A stretch of 64,000 nucleotides of DNA from Pseudonocardia sp. DSM 110487 (GCF_019468565.1 NZ_CP080521.1:7316001-7380000); one strand, 5' to 3'; counted from the stretch's first letter, positions 1 to 8,605 are shown. The notes: generated by a model from the sequence alone, not told the origin. Numbers and translations: made by a program.

Positions 1-2
1 GG

Positions 3-641
3 GAGGCGCTGTCCGCCAACGGGCTGCCCACCAGCCTCCCTGGCGTCTGGACTGACGTCGACTGGGGCGACATCGAGCTGGCGCCACCCTTCCTGACCTT
101 CGAGGACCGGATCAAGGTCTACGCGGACGACCTGGAGTGCCGGGTGGCCTACGCGGGCTCGCCGGCACACACCACCAACGACTCCGTCGTCTGGATCCCC
201 GAGCAGCGCATCCTGTTCAGCGGCGACCTGCTGTTCAACGGGGGCACGCCGTTCCTGCTCCAGGGGTCGGTCTCCGGCGCCCTGCAGGCCCTCGAGGGCA
301 TCTGCGAGCTGGGAGCGACGACCATCGTCCCCGGCCACGGTCCGGTGTGCGGGCCCGAAGTCATCGACCGGACGGAGGCCTATCTACGGTTCCTGCAGGG
401 CGTCGCCGGGCCTGCGCGAGCGGCGGGTCTCACCCCGCTGGAGGCCGCCCGGGACACCGATCTGGGGGAGTTCGCCGACCTCTTGGACTCCGAGCGCATC
501 GTCGGCAACCTGCACCGGGCCTACGAGGACCTGCGTGCCGCGAAGACCGGCTCGCCACTCGGCGGCCCGATCGACGCTGCGGGCGCGCTCACCGACATGG
601 TCACCTACAACGGGGGACGCCGGCTGACCTGCTACGCGTGA
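3..641 (+). CDS. MBL-fold metallohydrolase (5' partial)
   Basis: The reading frame is open from the window edge, so the gene starts upstream; 212 codons remain. Seen: the C-terminal part of a metallo-beta-lactamase fold, with SGDLLFNGGTPF and PGHGPVCGPE carrying the Asp and His expected for the third and fourth metal-binding motifs. The first HxHxDH motif must lie upstream and cannot be checked. Members of this family hydrolyse thioesters, lactones or related bonds; the substrate here cannot be inferred. The gene is convergent with the IclR-type regulator that ends about 80 bp downstream. The family is confident, the function is not. Confidence 0.8.
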   Translation, partial: EALSANGLPTSLPGVWTDVDWGDIELAPPFLTFEDRIKVYADDLECRVAYAGSPAHTTNDSVVWIPEQRILFSGDLLFNGGTPFLLQGSVSGALQALEGICELGATTIVPGHGPVCGPEVIDRTEAYLRFLQGVAGPARAAGLTPLEAARDTDLGEFADLLDSERIVGNLHRAYEDLRAAKTGSPLGGPIDAAGALTDMVTYNGGRRLTCYA

Positions 642-722
642 GGGTGTCGCAGAACCTCGGGGATCAGCTTTCGAGGTCGCCTGCCGGCCGGCGGGCAGCT
701 TCCTTCTGATTCGCGCCGCCGC

Positions 723-1481
723 TCAGGCCTCGATCCGGCGGGCGGCGGCGTGCACCTCGGCGGCGAACCGCTCCGGGTGGAGCCCCTCCGGCGCGACGAC
801 GGCGACCACCGCGAGCGGGGTCCCGAGCGCGTTCCGGACGGCAGCCCCGACGGCGGCCACGCCCCGTACGACCTCGCCGAGCGAGAGCGCCACCCCGGTC
901 CGGCGCACCTCGGCGACGCCCTCCTCGACGGCCGCCCGCCGGTCCTCGGACAGGGTCGTCAGCACCTCGTCGACGCGATCCGCGGGCAGCCAGGCCAGGG
1001 CGGCGCGCCCGATGCCCTCGTGCAGCGCGATCCGCCGCCCCATCGGGTATCCCACCGACAAGACATCCGTGGGGGTGAGCACGAGCATCGGCGCGATGTG
1101 GTCGGAGTGCACCCGGTGCAGGACGGTCGTGGCCTCGACCGTCTGGAGCAGCTCATCGAGCACGGGCCGGGCGCGGGCGAGCAGCCCGTTGCGCCGTTCC
1201 GCGATGGCGGCCAGCTCGACGAGCCGGATGCCGAGCTCGTAGCGCCCGTCCGGCTCGGCGCGGTCGACGACCCCGGCCTTGAGCAGGCTGCCCACGAGCC
1301 TGCCGAGGATGCGGCGCTCCAGACCGGTCTCGCGCACCAGCTCGGCCATGGTGCTCGCACCCCGGCGGGCAACGGCATCGAGCACCTGGAACGCCCGGTC
1401 GGCCGTCTGGGCCGACTCCGGCACGGTTCCGACTGCGGTCACACCGGCTCCATTGACGTCGGGCGGAAAACGCACGAACAT
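723..1481 (-). CDS. IclR-family transcriptional regulator
   Basis: 252 aa. Seen: an N-terminal winged helix-turn-helix (ADRAFQVLDAVARRGASTMAELVRETGLERRILGRLVGSLLKAG region) and a C-terminal IclR effector domain (LVLTPTDVLSVGYPMGRRIALHEGIGRAALAWLP region, about residues 125-180), as usual for a 250-aa IclR protein. The frame stays open to 1523, but ATG 1481 gives the normal family length; it abuts a 15-bp palindrome. The gene is divergent from an MFS transporter and a DapA-family lyase, so it most likely senses the substrate of that pair (inference). IclR proteins commonly control aromatic or organic-acid catabolism. Confidence 0.88.
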   Translation of the reverse strand: MFVRFPPDVNGAGVTAVGTVPESAQTADRAFQVLDAVARRGASTMAELVRETGLERRILGRLVGSLLKAGVVDRAEPDGRYELGIRLVELAAIAERRNGLLARARPVLDELLQTVEATTVLHRVHSDHIAPMLVLTPTDVLSVGYPMGRRIALHEGIGRAALAWLPADRVDEVLTTLSEDRRAAVEEGVAEVRRTGVALSLGEVVRGVAAVGAAVRNALGTPLAVVAVVAPEGLHPERFAAEVHAAARRIEA

Positions 1482-1496
1482 AGGCGAACTTCGCCT
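1482..1496. promoter_or_regulatory. Perfect palindrome, candidate IclR operator
   Basis: AGGCGAA-C-TTCGCCT is a perfect 7-bp inverted repeat with a one-base centre. It lies in the 54-bp gap between the divergent IclR gene and the transporter gene and directly touches the regulator's ATG. IclR proteins bind palindromes of about 15 bp, so autoregulation and control of the divergent operon are plausible. Inferred from sequence and position only. Confidence 0.55.
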
Positions 1497-1535
1497 GCTA
1501 GCGGGCGATATTAGCACATCCACAAGGAGGTGGAC

Positions 1536-2897
1536 ATGAGCACACTCCCTTCCGCCCGGCAGGCGGAGGCCCCGGCAGGCACGCCCAAGACCGGCTCGGA
1601 CTCATCCAAACACGCCGTCCGCGGCGCGATCGTCGGCTTCATGATCGACAACTTCGACATCTACCTGCCGGTCGTCGCGCTGGCCCCCGCCATCGCATAC
1701 TTCCTGTCGCCGGACCTCGGGGTGCAGACGATCGCCCTCGTCACCTCCTGGATCTTCGTGGCCACCCTGGTCGGACGGCCGCTCGGCGCACTTATCTTCG
1801 GCTGGCTCGCGGACACCATCGGCAGGCGGCGGGCCACGATCATCGCGGTGACCGGCTTCGGCGCGACCACCCTGGCCATCGGCGTCCTCCCCGGGTACGC
1901 GACCTGGGGGATCGGGGCAGTCGTCGCCCTCGTTGCCCTACGGTTCGTCGACGGCGTGTTCCTCGGCGGCGGCTACACCGGCGCCAGCCCGCTGGCCATG
2001 GAGTCGGTTCCGGCGCACCGCCGCGGGTTGGTGGGCGGTCTGATCCAGAGCGGCGCGAATGTGGCCTACGCCGCGATCGCCCTGCTCACCGTGCTGATGC
2101 TGGCGATCTTCCCGCCGGGCGGCCCGGACTCTGCCTACTCGCAGATCGGCTGGCGGATCCCGTTCCTCGTCGGCGCGGTCTTCGCGCTGCTGTTCGCGGT
2201 CCACTATGCACGCACAGTCGAGGAGTCCGAGGCCTGGAAAGAGGCCCGCGACACCCGTACCGGCGGCGCCGCGATCCTGCAGAGGGGCAACCTCCGCAGC
2301 CTGCTGCAGGTCTTCGTCTGGATGACCGGGGTGTGGCTGTGCCTCAACAGCATCACCGCGTTGATCCCGGCCACCCTCCGCGGCAGCAACGGGCTTTCCG
2401 CGACCCAGGTGACCTGGACCCTCGTCGTCCTCTACGTGGTGCTGACCTTCGTACTCATCGGCGGCGCGCTGCTCAGCCAGCGCATCGGGCGGCGCCCCTA
2501 CCTGATCATCGCCTCGCTCGTGGCCGCCGTGCCCGGCGCGGCCGCCTACGCCTGGCTGGTCGGCACCGGCCCAACGGGCCCGGTGCACGCGAGCGTCATC
2601 ACGATCGTGGTCGGGGTGCTGGTGATGGCCCCGGTCGCCGTGGTCACCGTCTACATCACCGAACGCTTCACGACGGAGGCCCGCGGGCTCGGCTTCGGTC
2701 TGGGCTACAGCCTCGCCGTGGTCCTGCCGTCGTTCTACGCGACCTACCAGGGCTGGCTGTCGAACCTGATGCCCGCCGCCTACACGGTCGTCGTCCTCGT
2801 CGTCCTCGGCGGGCTGTTCCAGCTCGTCGGTGCCCTGTTCGGTCCTGAGACCAAGCACGTCCAGATGGGTCCGTCCACTACCCGGGAGAGTTCATGA
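1536..2897 (+). CDS. MFS transporter, metabolite:proton symporter type
   Basis: 453 aa with about 12 hydrophobic segments. Seen: the family loop GWLADTIGRRRATI between TM2 and TM3, a matching loop SQRIGRRPYL in the second half, and RFVDGVFLGGGYTGASPLAMESVP in TM4-5, all typical of sugar/metabolite-proton symporters. Start: a near-perfect AAGGAGG at 1524-1530 sits five bases before ATG 1536, which rules out the in-frame GTG at 1530. The stop overlaps the start of the downstream lyase gene (ATGA), so the two are translationally coupled. It probably imports the small organic acid that the lyase consumes (inference); the substrate is unknown. Confidence 0.88.
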   Translation: MSTLPSARQAEAPAGTPKTGSDSSKHAVRGAIVGFMIDNFDIYLPVVALAPAIAYFLSPDLGVQTIALVTSWIFVATLVGRPLGALIFGWLADTIGRRRATIIAVTGFGATTLAIGVLPGYATWGIGAVVALVALRFVDGVFLGGGYTGASPLAMESVPAHRRGLVGGLIQSGANVAYAAIALLTVLMLAIFPPGGPDSAYSQIGWRIPFLVGAVFALLFAVHYARTVEESEAWKEARDTRTGGAAILQRGNLRSLLQVFVWMTGVWLCLNSITALIPATLRGSNGLSATQVTWTLVVLYVVLTFVLIGGALLSQRIGRRPYLIIASLVAAVPGAAAYAWLVGTGPTGPVHASVITIVVGVLVMAPVAVVTVYITERFTTEARGLGFGLGYSLAVVLPSFYATYQGWLSNLMPAAYTVVVLVVLGGLFQLVGALFGPETKHVQMGPSTTRESS

Positions 2898-3910
2898 CCC
2901 GCATCGCCCCGCCCGCCGCGCTCTACGTCGCGGCGGTCACCCCCTACGACACCGAAGGCAACTTCGACCCCGCCCAGGCCCGACGGCTGTGGGCCTACTT
3001 CCGTGAGGCCAAGGCCGCCGGTCACGACCTCGGCATGGTCGTGAACCCGGAGGCGGGGGAGCTGTACTACCTCAGCCCTCAGGAGCAGGACGCCGCCCTC
3101 ACCCTCGCCCTGGCCGAGCTCGGAGACGTGATGCCCGTGATCGCCGGGATCATCGGCAACAGCACCGCAGACACGGTCGCCCGCGCGGTCGCCGCCCGGG
3201 ACCTCGGCGCGCACGGCCTGTTCCTGATGCCGCCGATCGGCGCCCTGGACATCACGACCTCCTGGGACGCCTCCCGCTATCCGGAGGTCTGGGCGGACGT
3301 GATCGGTGAGGTGGTCGAGGCGGTCCCCGACCTGCCGGTGATCTGCCACCCGGTCACCGCCCCCACCCCGGGCTACGGCGTCGGCCTCCCGCTCGAGGGA
3401 ACCATGCAGATCCTCGAGCAGTACCCGCAGGTCGTCGGCTGGAAGATGACCTACAACTACGAGGGCTACCGGAAGGTCGGCGGCGCGATCAAGCGAAACC
3501 ACCCGCAGGTCGCCGTGCTCGGTGCCACCGCGGTCAACTTCCACGAGAACCTCGCGATGGACCTGTTCGACGGCACGGTCACCGGGTCGTTCAACTACGC
3601 GCTGGAGCCGATACTGGAGCACATCGCGGCCTGGCGCGCGGGCGACCTCGAGGGCGCCCGCAAGATCTGGCTCGACGGCGGCCTAATGGCACTGCACGAG
3701 TTCGTCTACGCCGAATGGGGCCGGCTGCACATCCGCTACAAGACCGCGACCTGGCTGCGCGGGCTGATCGACAGCCCACTGATGCGCTCCCCCATGCCGA
3801 AGCCGCTCAAGGCCGAGGTCCAGACCCTCACCACCCTCCTCGCAGGCGCAGGCCTCTCGGTCCGCCCGCAGGCCGAGATCGACGCGGTGGTGAACCTCCT
3901 CCCCCGATGA
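2894..3910 (+). CDS. DapA/N-acetylneuraminate-lyase family protein
   Basis: 338 aa TIM-barrel protein. Seen: the Schiff-base lysine region VVGWKMTYNYEG with Lys at about residue 184, preceded by a barrel layout typical of dihydrodipicolinate synthase-like lyases. Odd: the family's YN(V/I)P segment, which supplies the catalytic tyrosine, reads CHPV here (LPVICHPVTAPTPG), so tyrosine is replaced by histidine. This argues against true DHDPS and for a divergent aldolase or dehydratase acting on a 2-oxo acid. It is coupled by ATGA to the transporter and followed by a strong hairpin terminator, so the operon ends here. The specific reaction is unknown. Confidence 0.85.
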   Translation: MTRIAPPAALYVAAVTPYDTEGNFDPAQARRLWAYFREAKAAGHDLGMVVNPEAGELYYLSPQEQDAALTLALAELGDVMPVIAGIIGNSTADTVARAVAARDLGAHGLFLMPPIGALDITTSWDASRYPEVWADVIGEVVEAVPDLPVICHPVTAPTPGYGVGLPLEGTMQILEQYPQVVGWKMTYNYEGYRKVGGAIKRNHPQVAVLGATAVNFHENLAMDLFDGTVTGSFNYALEPILEHIAAWRAGDLEGARKIWLDGGLMALHEFVYAEWGRLHIRYKTATWLRGLIDSPLMRSPMPKPLKAEVQTLTTLLAGAGLSVRPQAEIDAVVNLLPR

Positions 3911-3922
3911 CCGGCCGATGAT

Positions 3923-3955
3923 CGAGGGGCCGATGACTCGTGCATCGGCCCCTCG
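3923..3955 (+). terminator. Hairpin terminator after the MFS/lyase operon
   Basis: Perfect 13-bp inverted repeat CGAGGGGCCGATG / CATCGGCCCCTCG with a 7-nt loop, 12 bp after the lyase stop codon. There is no U tract, as is common in high-GC actinobacteria. It lies between convergent genes and could serve both directions. Confidence 0.8.
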
Positions 3956-4008
3956 GTCGCTGTCTCAGCTCGCTCGGTCAGAGCCGGCCTGGGAGAACCG
4001 GGGGTCCG

Positions 4009-5178
4009 TCAAACGGCATCCTTGGCGAGTTCGCTGAAGGTGTCGGCGACCCAGTCGGTGATGTAGTCGCGGACGAAGGGGAGATGGTCGAGGCCGATGT
4101 GCTCACTGCCGCCCTCCTCGGGGGTGAAGATCCGCAACTCGCGTTTGGGGCTGTTGACGGCCTGGTCGTGGGAGCGGTGCGCGTATTCCAGGGGGATCTG
4201 GCGGTCGCCTTGGCCGTGGCAGATGAGGAAGGGGACTGTGATCTTCTCAACGACGCCGTCCAGGTGGACGCCGTCTGCGTAGTCGAGGAAGGTGTCGAGG
4301 TCGTCGAACCCCCAGACCCACAGAACGTGTTCCCAGTAGTGCGGTACCGGCCGCTCGCCCTCGCGCTGGATGCGGCGGCGCTGCACCGCGCCCCAGTTGT
4401 GGTTGGCGCCCCAGGCGACGACGAGTGCGAGGCGCTTCTCGAACGCGGCGGCGCGGGGCGCGTAGTAGCCGCCCAGCGACCAGCCCACGAGTCCGATCTG
4501 ACCGGGAACGATGTCGTCGCGGGTCTCCAGGTAGTCCACGCAGGCAGCAGCCCATGCCTCGGCCTCGATGCGGGCCGTCAGCCCGCCGAGTCGCAGCGCT
4601 TCTCCGCTGCCCGGGGTGTCGACCATGAGCGTGGAGATGCCGCGAGCGGCGAACTCTTCCCCGACGCCGGAGGCATACATGTGCTCCTTCGTGGAGTCCA
4701 GGCCGTTCCACACGATCATCACGGGTGTGCGCCGGTCGTCGGCGGACGGGCTCCTCGTGAAGTACGCGGGCAAGCTCGTACCCTCGAACGGGATCTTCAC
4801 CCGCACGGTACGCGGGTCGCCGGTGTCGAACGCCTTCTGCTGCAGGTCCAGCACCCGCCGGTAGGTGACGATCCGCTCCGGGTGCGATGCGCTCTGCAAG
4901 CGCTCGGCGGAGCAGAGGTAGTTGGTGGCGCGCTTGTACAACTGCCCCGCGGTACGGTGGTGCCCGGCCTTCTCGGCTTGTTCGGCCCGTGCGGCGAGCT
5001 GGTCGGTGAGCGTGCCCCAGGCGCGTAGGAAATCCACGGTGCCTGCATCCGCGCCGCGCGCGGCGACCTCGCGGATGGGCCGGCAGGCTCGGTCGACCTC
5101 GTCGATGAGCCCGCCGCTGTTCAGTGCCCCGATGACACCCAGGTTCCAGACGTAGTTGCCGGGGAAGTATTCGAACAT
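4009..5178 (-). CDS. Alpha/beta hydrolase (2,6-dihydroxypseudooxynicotine hydrolase-like/FrsA-like)
   Basis: 389 aa. Seen: an N-terminal helical region (about residues 1-120), then an alpha/beta-hydrolase core with strand PVMIVWNGLDSTKEHMY (oxyanion side), nucleophile elbow GLVGWSLGGYYAP (Ser), the acid region FLICHGQGDRQIP (Asp), and a C-terminal catalytic His in GGSEHIGLDH. The helical N-terminus plus this core matches C-C bond hydrolases and esterases of the DUF1100/FrsA type. It follows the dihydrodiol-dehydrogenase-like SDR in the same orientation, which would suit hydrolysis of a ring-cleavage or 1,3-dicarbonyl product (inference). The exact substrate is unknown. Confidence 0.82.
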   Translation of the reverse strand: MFEYFPGNYVWNLGVIGALNSGGLIDEVDRACRPIREVAARGADAGTVDFLRAWGTLTDQLAARAEQAEKAGHHRTAGQLYKRATNYLCSAERLQSASHPERIVTYRRVLDLQQKAFDTGDPRTVRVKIPFEGTSLPAYFTRSPSADDRRTPVMIVWNGLDSTKEHMYASGVGEEFAARGISTLMVDTPGSGEALRLGGLTARIEAEAWAAACVDYLETRDDIVPGQIGLVGWSLGGYYAPRAAAFEKRLALVVAWGANHNWGAVQRRRIQREGERPVPHYWEHVLWVWGFDDLDTFLDYADGVHLDGVVEKITVPFLICHGQGDRQIPLEYAHRSHDQAVNSPKRELRIFTPEEGGSEHIGLDHLPFVRDYITDWVADTFSELAKDAV

Positions 5179-5352
5179 GGATCAACCTTTCCTGACACGC
5201 GCGCGGGAAGGGGCGCGGGCGGAGCGGACGGGTGGCAGGTCGGGGTCGGCGACGACGCCCGCCCGCACGGTGCCGTGGTGTTCATGCCATCGACGCCCCT
5301 ACCGCGTCGAAGGCGATCCGCCTGCTGACCACCGCGGCATGAGCTCGTCCCG

Positions 5353-6189
5353 TCAGTTCTGCAGGCCGAGTCCGAACGAGTCCGGGTTCGCGCTGATCAT
5401 GGCCCGGTTGAATGCGCCGCTGTCAGCGACGAGGATCTGGCCGGTGACGATCTTGTTCTGCCGCGAGGCGAGCACGGCGTAGAACGGGCCGTAGTCCTCG
5501 GCCGCAGGCAGGTACTGAAGCGGGGCCGCCGCCTCGAACGCCCGCCGAAAAACGTCGGCAGGGATGTCGGATTGCCTGGAGGCCTCCAGTCCCAGAGCCC
5601 GGGGCCCGCGGAGTTGGCTTCCGGCGATTCCCGACGGTGCCACAGCGTTGACTCGTACACGTGGCGCAAACTCGAAGGCCATCTGCCGGACAAGGCTGTT
5701 CACTGCACCCTTGCTGGCGGTGTAGGCGGCGCCACCGCCGTCGGCCGCGAAGGCGGCCGTCGACGAGGTGAGCACGATGGAGCCTTCCTCGGCGGTGAGC
5801 ATGTCGAGGAAGGTTCGGGCGGCGAGCACGTAGCCCTTCACGTTGACCGAGAGGATCTCGTCGAAGAGCTGATCGATCCGATCGGGATCGATGTCCGCCA
5901 GCGGGACGTTGCCGTCGAAGATGCCTTGAGCACCGATGAGGGACGTGAGCCGGCCGTAGCGTTGCTCGACGGCCGCCCGGCAGGCTTGCAGGTCGGCGAG
6001 GTTGCGGACGTCGCCCTCGATGACGAGGACGTCGTCGCCGAACTCCTCTTTGAGCGCGAGCACCTTGACCGGGTCGTACTCGAGAACAGCGAGCTGGGCG
6101 CCCTCGGTCCGGCAGTGGCGTGCGATTCCCAGGCCCAGGCCTGAGCCACCGCCTGTGATGAGAACGACGTGGTCGTCGAGCAGCGTCAT
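5353..6189 (-). CDS. SDR oxidoreductase, cis-dihydrodiol dehydrogenase-like
   Basis: 278 aa Rossmann-fold dehydrogenase. Seen: cofactor motif TGGGSGLGLGIARH near the N-terminus, EGDVRN, the catalytic SSTAAF...YTASKGAVN (Ser, Tyr, Lys), and a long C-terminal region typical of cis-2,3-dihydrobiphenyl-diol/HcaB-type dehydrogenases, which rearomatise cis-dihydrodiols with NAD+. The neighbouring ferredoxin and ferredoxin-reductase remnant fit a former ring-hydroxylation pathway, but no dioxygenase alpha or beta subunit is present, so this assignment is by family only. The start is 21 bp after the reductase remnant in the same transcription unit. Confidence 0.85.
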   Translation of the reverse strand: MTLLDDHVVLITGGGSGLGLGIARHCRTEGAQLAVLEYDPVKVLALKEEFGDDVLVIEGDVRNLADLQACRAAVEQRYGRLTSLIGAQGIFDGNVPLADIDPDRIDQLFDEILSVNVKGYVLAARTFLDMLTAEEGSIVLTSSTAAFAADGGGAAYTASKGAVNSLVRQMAFEFAPRVRVNAVAPSGIAGSQLRGPRALGLEASRQSDIPADVFRRAFEAAAPLQYLPAAEDYGPFYAVLASRQNKIVTGQILVADSGAFNRAMISANPDSFGLGLQN

Positions 6190-6210
6190 GACTGAGTTAC
6201 TCCCATTCGT

Positions 6211-6720
6211 TTACTGGCTTGCCAGTACCCTGGTGTCGAGGGTCGGATTGTTCTGTCGGGCGAGGGCCAGGGCGTCGTTCCAGGTGGCGCCGCGGGCGAG
6301 CAACGTGCGAAAGCCGCGCAGCGAGCGCATCCGGCCGCAGGAGAAGACGGCGTGGAACTGGTCGTCGCGGCCGAAGAGTACGAGGTACTCGGCCTGGTCC
6401 AAGCCGCCTTCGACCACGAGGCTCGTGTCGCCGGGGCGGCGTCGCCCGTAGCAGTGGAACCGGCGGCCGTACTACCGCTGTGTGACCGAGGCCCAGGTCG
6501 AGCCGGGCTGCCGCGAGGCGCTGAGCCGAGCGGAGCTCGAGCAGCTCGGGTTCCGCGCGGCTGGTCAGCAGGCCCTTGGAGACGGTCGGTCGGTCGGGGG
6601 GCCGCTCGGCGCCGAGGACGGTCACGGTGCCCTCGAACCCACCTTCGCGGAGGCCCTCGGCGGTGCTGAGCCCGGCGGTGAGGCCCCGACCACGAGGACG
6701 TGTTCGAGGCTGCCGGTCAC
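6211..6720 (-). pseudogene. Ferredoxin reductase remnant with internal deletion
   Basis: Only the two ends of an approximately 400-aa FAD/NAD ferredoxin reductase remain. Seen: a GTG start at 6720 overlapping the ferredoxin stop (GTGA), an N-terminus ending in VLVVGA, then a frame change inside the FAD-binding glycine motif (about 4 nt missing), then TAGLSTAEGLREGGFEGTV and RPTVSKGLLTSRAEPELL. The sequence jumps directly to a reductase C-terminal domain (LVVEGGLDQAEYLVLFGRDD to LDTRVLASQ). The central FAD/NAD-binding part, roughly 240 residues, is gone. The neighbouring ferredoxin must use another reductase, or the system is dead. Confidence 0.8.
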
Positions 6721-6935
6721 GTCTGCGACTCCAGGCCGATGGAGATGGCCTGTGCGGGACAGGCCCGGACCGCCTCCTCGAGGTCGTCACGCTCGTCGCC
6801 GTCGACGCTCTCACGAACCAACACCACTGTCGGCGAGCCGGGGGGCGTGTCGAACACGTCAGGCAGAATGCTGACGCAGACGCCGTATGAGCTGCACCGC
6901 GCTGTGTCGAGGTGGACGGTCAGCTTGTCGCTCAC
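6717..6935 (-). CDS. Small single-cluster (3Fe-4S/4Fe-4S) ferredoxin
   Basis: 72 aa. Seen: CSSYGVCVSILPDVF with two cysteines and CPAQAI with a distal cysteine near the C-terminus. This is the pattern of actinobacterial P450/oxygenase ferredoxins, which carry one cluster and often lack the second cysteine of the usual CxxCxxC. The start is GTG at 6935, overlapping the preceding 68-aa gene by GTGA. The stop overlaps the GTG of the reductase remnant. It would donate electrons to an oxygenase that is not encoded nearby. Confidence 0.85.
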   Translation of the reverse strand: MSDKLTVHLDTARCSSYGVCVSILPDVFDTPPGSPTVVLVRESVDGDERDDLEEAVRACPAQAISIGLESQT

Positions 6936-7138
6936 AGGAAGAGTCCCAGGTTCGGTGTGCGCAGCGGGGTCTCCGTGAGGATGACCTCCCCGGTCAGCAG
7001 AAGCGGGCCCTGCGGGGTGAGCCGGAGTGTGTCGTTGCGCCGCCAGGGAATGAGATCGATTTGTTCGTCGACAAGCGCTGCCTCGACTCGGTCGAGGAGG
7101 AGAGTGAAACGGGTCGACTCCGGAATAGTGGCTGTCAT
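6932..7138 (-). CDS. Small protein of unknown function, 68 aa
   Basis: I do not recognise this protein. It begins MTATIPESTRF at ATG 7138, with an AGGGAG ribosome-binding site five bases upstream, which decides this start over an in-frame extension to 7171. It contains an acidic, leucine-rich first half (LLLDRVEAALVDEQIDLIPW) and a beta-rich second half ending in NLGLFL. There are no cysteines and no membrane segment. It is translationally coupled to the ferredoxin gene by a GTGA overlap, so it is probably a component or accessory of the same oxidoreductase system (inference). Confidence 0.65.
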   Translation of the reverse strand: MTATIPESTRFTLLLDRVEAALVDEQIDLIPWRRNDTLRLTPQGPLLLTGEVILTETPLRTPNLGLFL

Positions 7139-7146
7139 GGGGCTCC

Positions 7147-7191
7147 CTCGCCTCACCCGCGCTCGCCTCACTCGCGCTCGCCTCGGTCGGA
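7147..7191. repeat. Three tandem 15-bp repeats upstream of the 68-aa gene
   Basis: Unit CTCGCCTCACCCGCG at 7147, CTCGCCTCACTCGCG at 7162, and a diverged third unit at 7177. They lie immediately upstream of the ribosome-binding site of the 68-aa gene, in its presumed leader. Function is unknown; replication slippage is the simplest origin. Confidence 0.7.
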
Positions 7192-7340
7192 TTCCGCACG
7201 TGCCGTCGCCGCACCGGCGCCGTTGCTCGTGGTGTGACCGGAAGCGTAGGAGCGCTCTCGCATAGAGGGAAACGGTTCTCGTCGATCGGGCGGCATTGAT
7301 CAGACCAATGTAGCCGGCTGGCGACAGAGGCGGGCACGGA

Positions 7341-8339
7341 TCACGTCTGCGCAGAACGCTCGCTCGAGTAGGACAGCGACTTCGTTCGCGGGTCTGCCCC
7401 GGGCTGGTGCAATGGTGCCGAGACCCCGAGTCCGTGCGTGATCTCGCGAGCGAGCGTGTGCAGGCGGCGACGCAGCCAAGTGTGAGCCGGATCGTCGTCG
7501 AGGCGCCTGGTCCACAGCATGGCTTCGGTGAGCGGGTTCAGCGGCATCGGAGGCTCGAGTAGCCGCAGGTCCGCCGCATGCTCGACCTTGCACGCGAAGA
7601 GTCGCGGGAGCAGGCTGATCAGCCGCGTGTCACGCAGCAGGAACGGGGCGACCTCGAACCCGGAGGCGACCTCCACACGGCGCGGCACGCCGAGGACGTC
7701 GAGCTGCGCCTCGGCGAGCGAGGGGTGCAGGTCGGAGCTGCTCACCAGATAGGGCAGCTCGCTGAACTGTCCAAGGGTGATGGTGTCGCCGATGTCGGGG
7801 TGCACTCGGTCGGCGACCACGACGTAGTCGTCGGCGTAGAGCACCTCGTGGTGAAGCTCGTTCCTACCCGCGAGGGCCTCCCTGGGAAGGATGGCGAGGT
7901 CCACCGTGTTGCGCGCAAACAGGTCGTCGAGGCCGTCACCCACCGGCTGGATCCGCAGCTGGATGTTCGGCGCCTCCACGGCCAGGTGCACCAGCAACGG
8001 GTGCAGGAGGACGATGGCGACATAGCTGCTGGCGACGACCGTGAAGACGCGGCGATCCACGGCCGGGTCGAAACTGCGTCGCCCGGAAAGCATGGACTGG
8101 ATGTCGGCGAGGGCCTGCTGCACCGGCTCGGCGAGCGCCTCCGCCACCGGCGTGGCCACCATGGTCCGGCCCTCGCGGACGAGGACCGGGTCGTTGAGCA
8201 GCTTGCGCAGGCGGGCGAGCGTGGAGCTCATCGCCGACTGCCCGACCGACAGGCGGGCCGCGGCGGCGGTGACGCTCCGTTCAGCCATCAGCGCGTCGAA
8301 CGCGACGAGCAGATTGAGGTCGACTCGATTGAGGTCCAT
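7341..8339 (-). CDS. LysR-family transcriptional regulator
   Basis: 332 aa. Seen: N-terminal LysR helix-turn-helix (MDLNRVDLNLLVAFDALM, SVTAAAARLSVGQSAMSSTLARLRKLLNDPVLVREGR), then a substrate-binding domain. The start at ATG 8339 gives the canonical N-terminus; the frame extends 14 codons further without LysR homology. MDLNRVDLNLL is typical of the NodD/LinR-like branch that controls aromatic degradation. It is upstream of and parallel to the ferredoxin/SDR/hydrolase group, which it may activate (inference). Confidence 0.88.
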   Translation of the reverse strand: MDLNRVDLNLLVAFDALMAERSVTAAAARLSVGQSAMSSTLARLRKLLNDPVLVREGRTMVATPVAEALAEPVQQALADIQSMLSGRRSFDPAVDRRVFTVVASSYVAIVLLHPLLVHLAVEAPNIQLRIQPVGDGLDDLFARNTVDLAILPREALAGRNELHHEVLYADDYVVVADRVHPDIGDTITLGQFSELPYLVSSSDLHPSLAEAQLDVLGVPRRVEVASGFEVAPFLLRDTRLISLLPRLFACKVEHAADLRLLEPPMPLNPLTEAMLWTRRLDDDPAHTWLRRRLHTLAREITHGLGVSAPLHQPGADPRTKSLSYSSERSAQT

Positions 8340-8605
8340 CGGCGAATCGTAGAACGTCCCTGACCAGCGCGCATTGAACACGTCGATGCGACCCGTCGGC
8401 GCGGATTGTTTGGATCGTGTCGCCGATTATCCTAACGTGGGTTCTCGATCGGGCTGCGTGAGAGCCACATGTATGCACGAGCCGGCCCGCAGGTCCGCCG
8501 CGACGACGGCGCGCCCGCCCGACCACACCGCGGGATCCCGTCAGGATCCCGGGCGGCGTCCCTGCTCAGCGGCTGCGAGGACCGGGTGCGGCACCTGCTC
8601 GTCGC

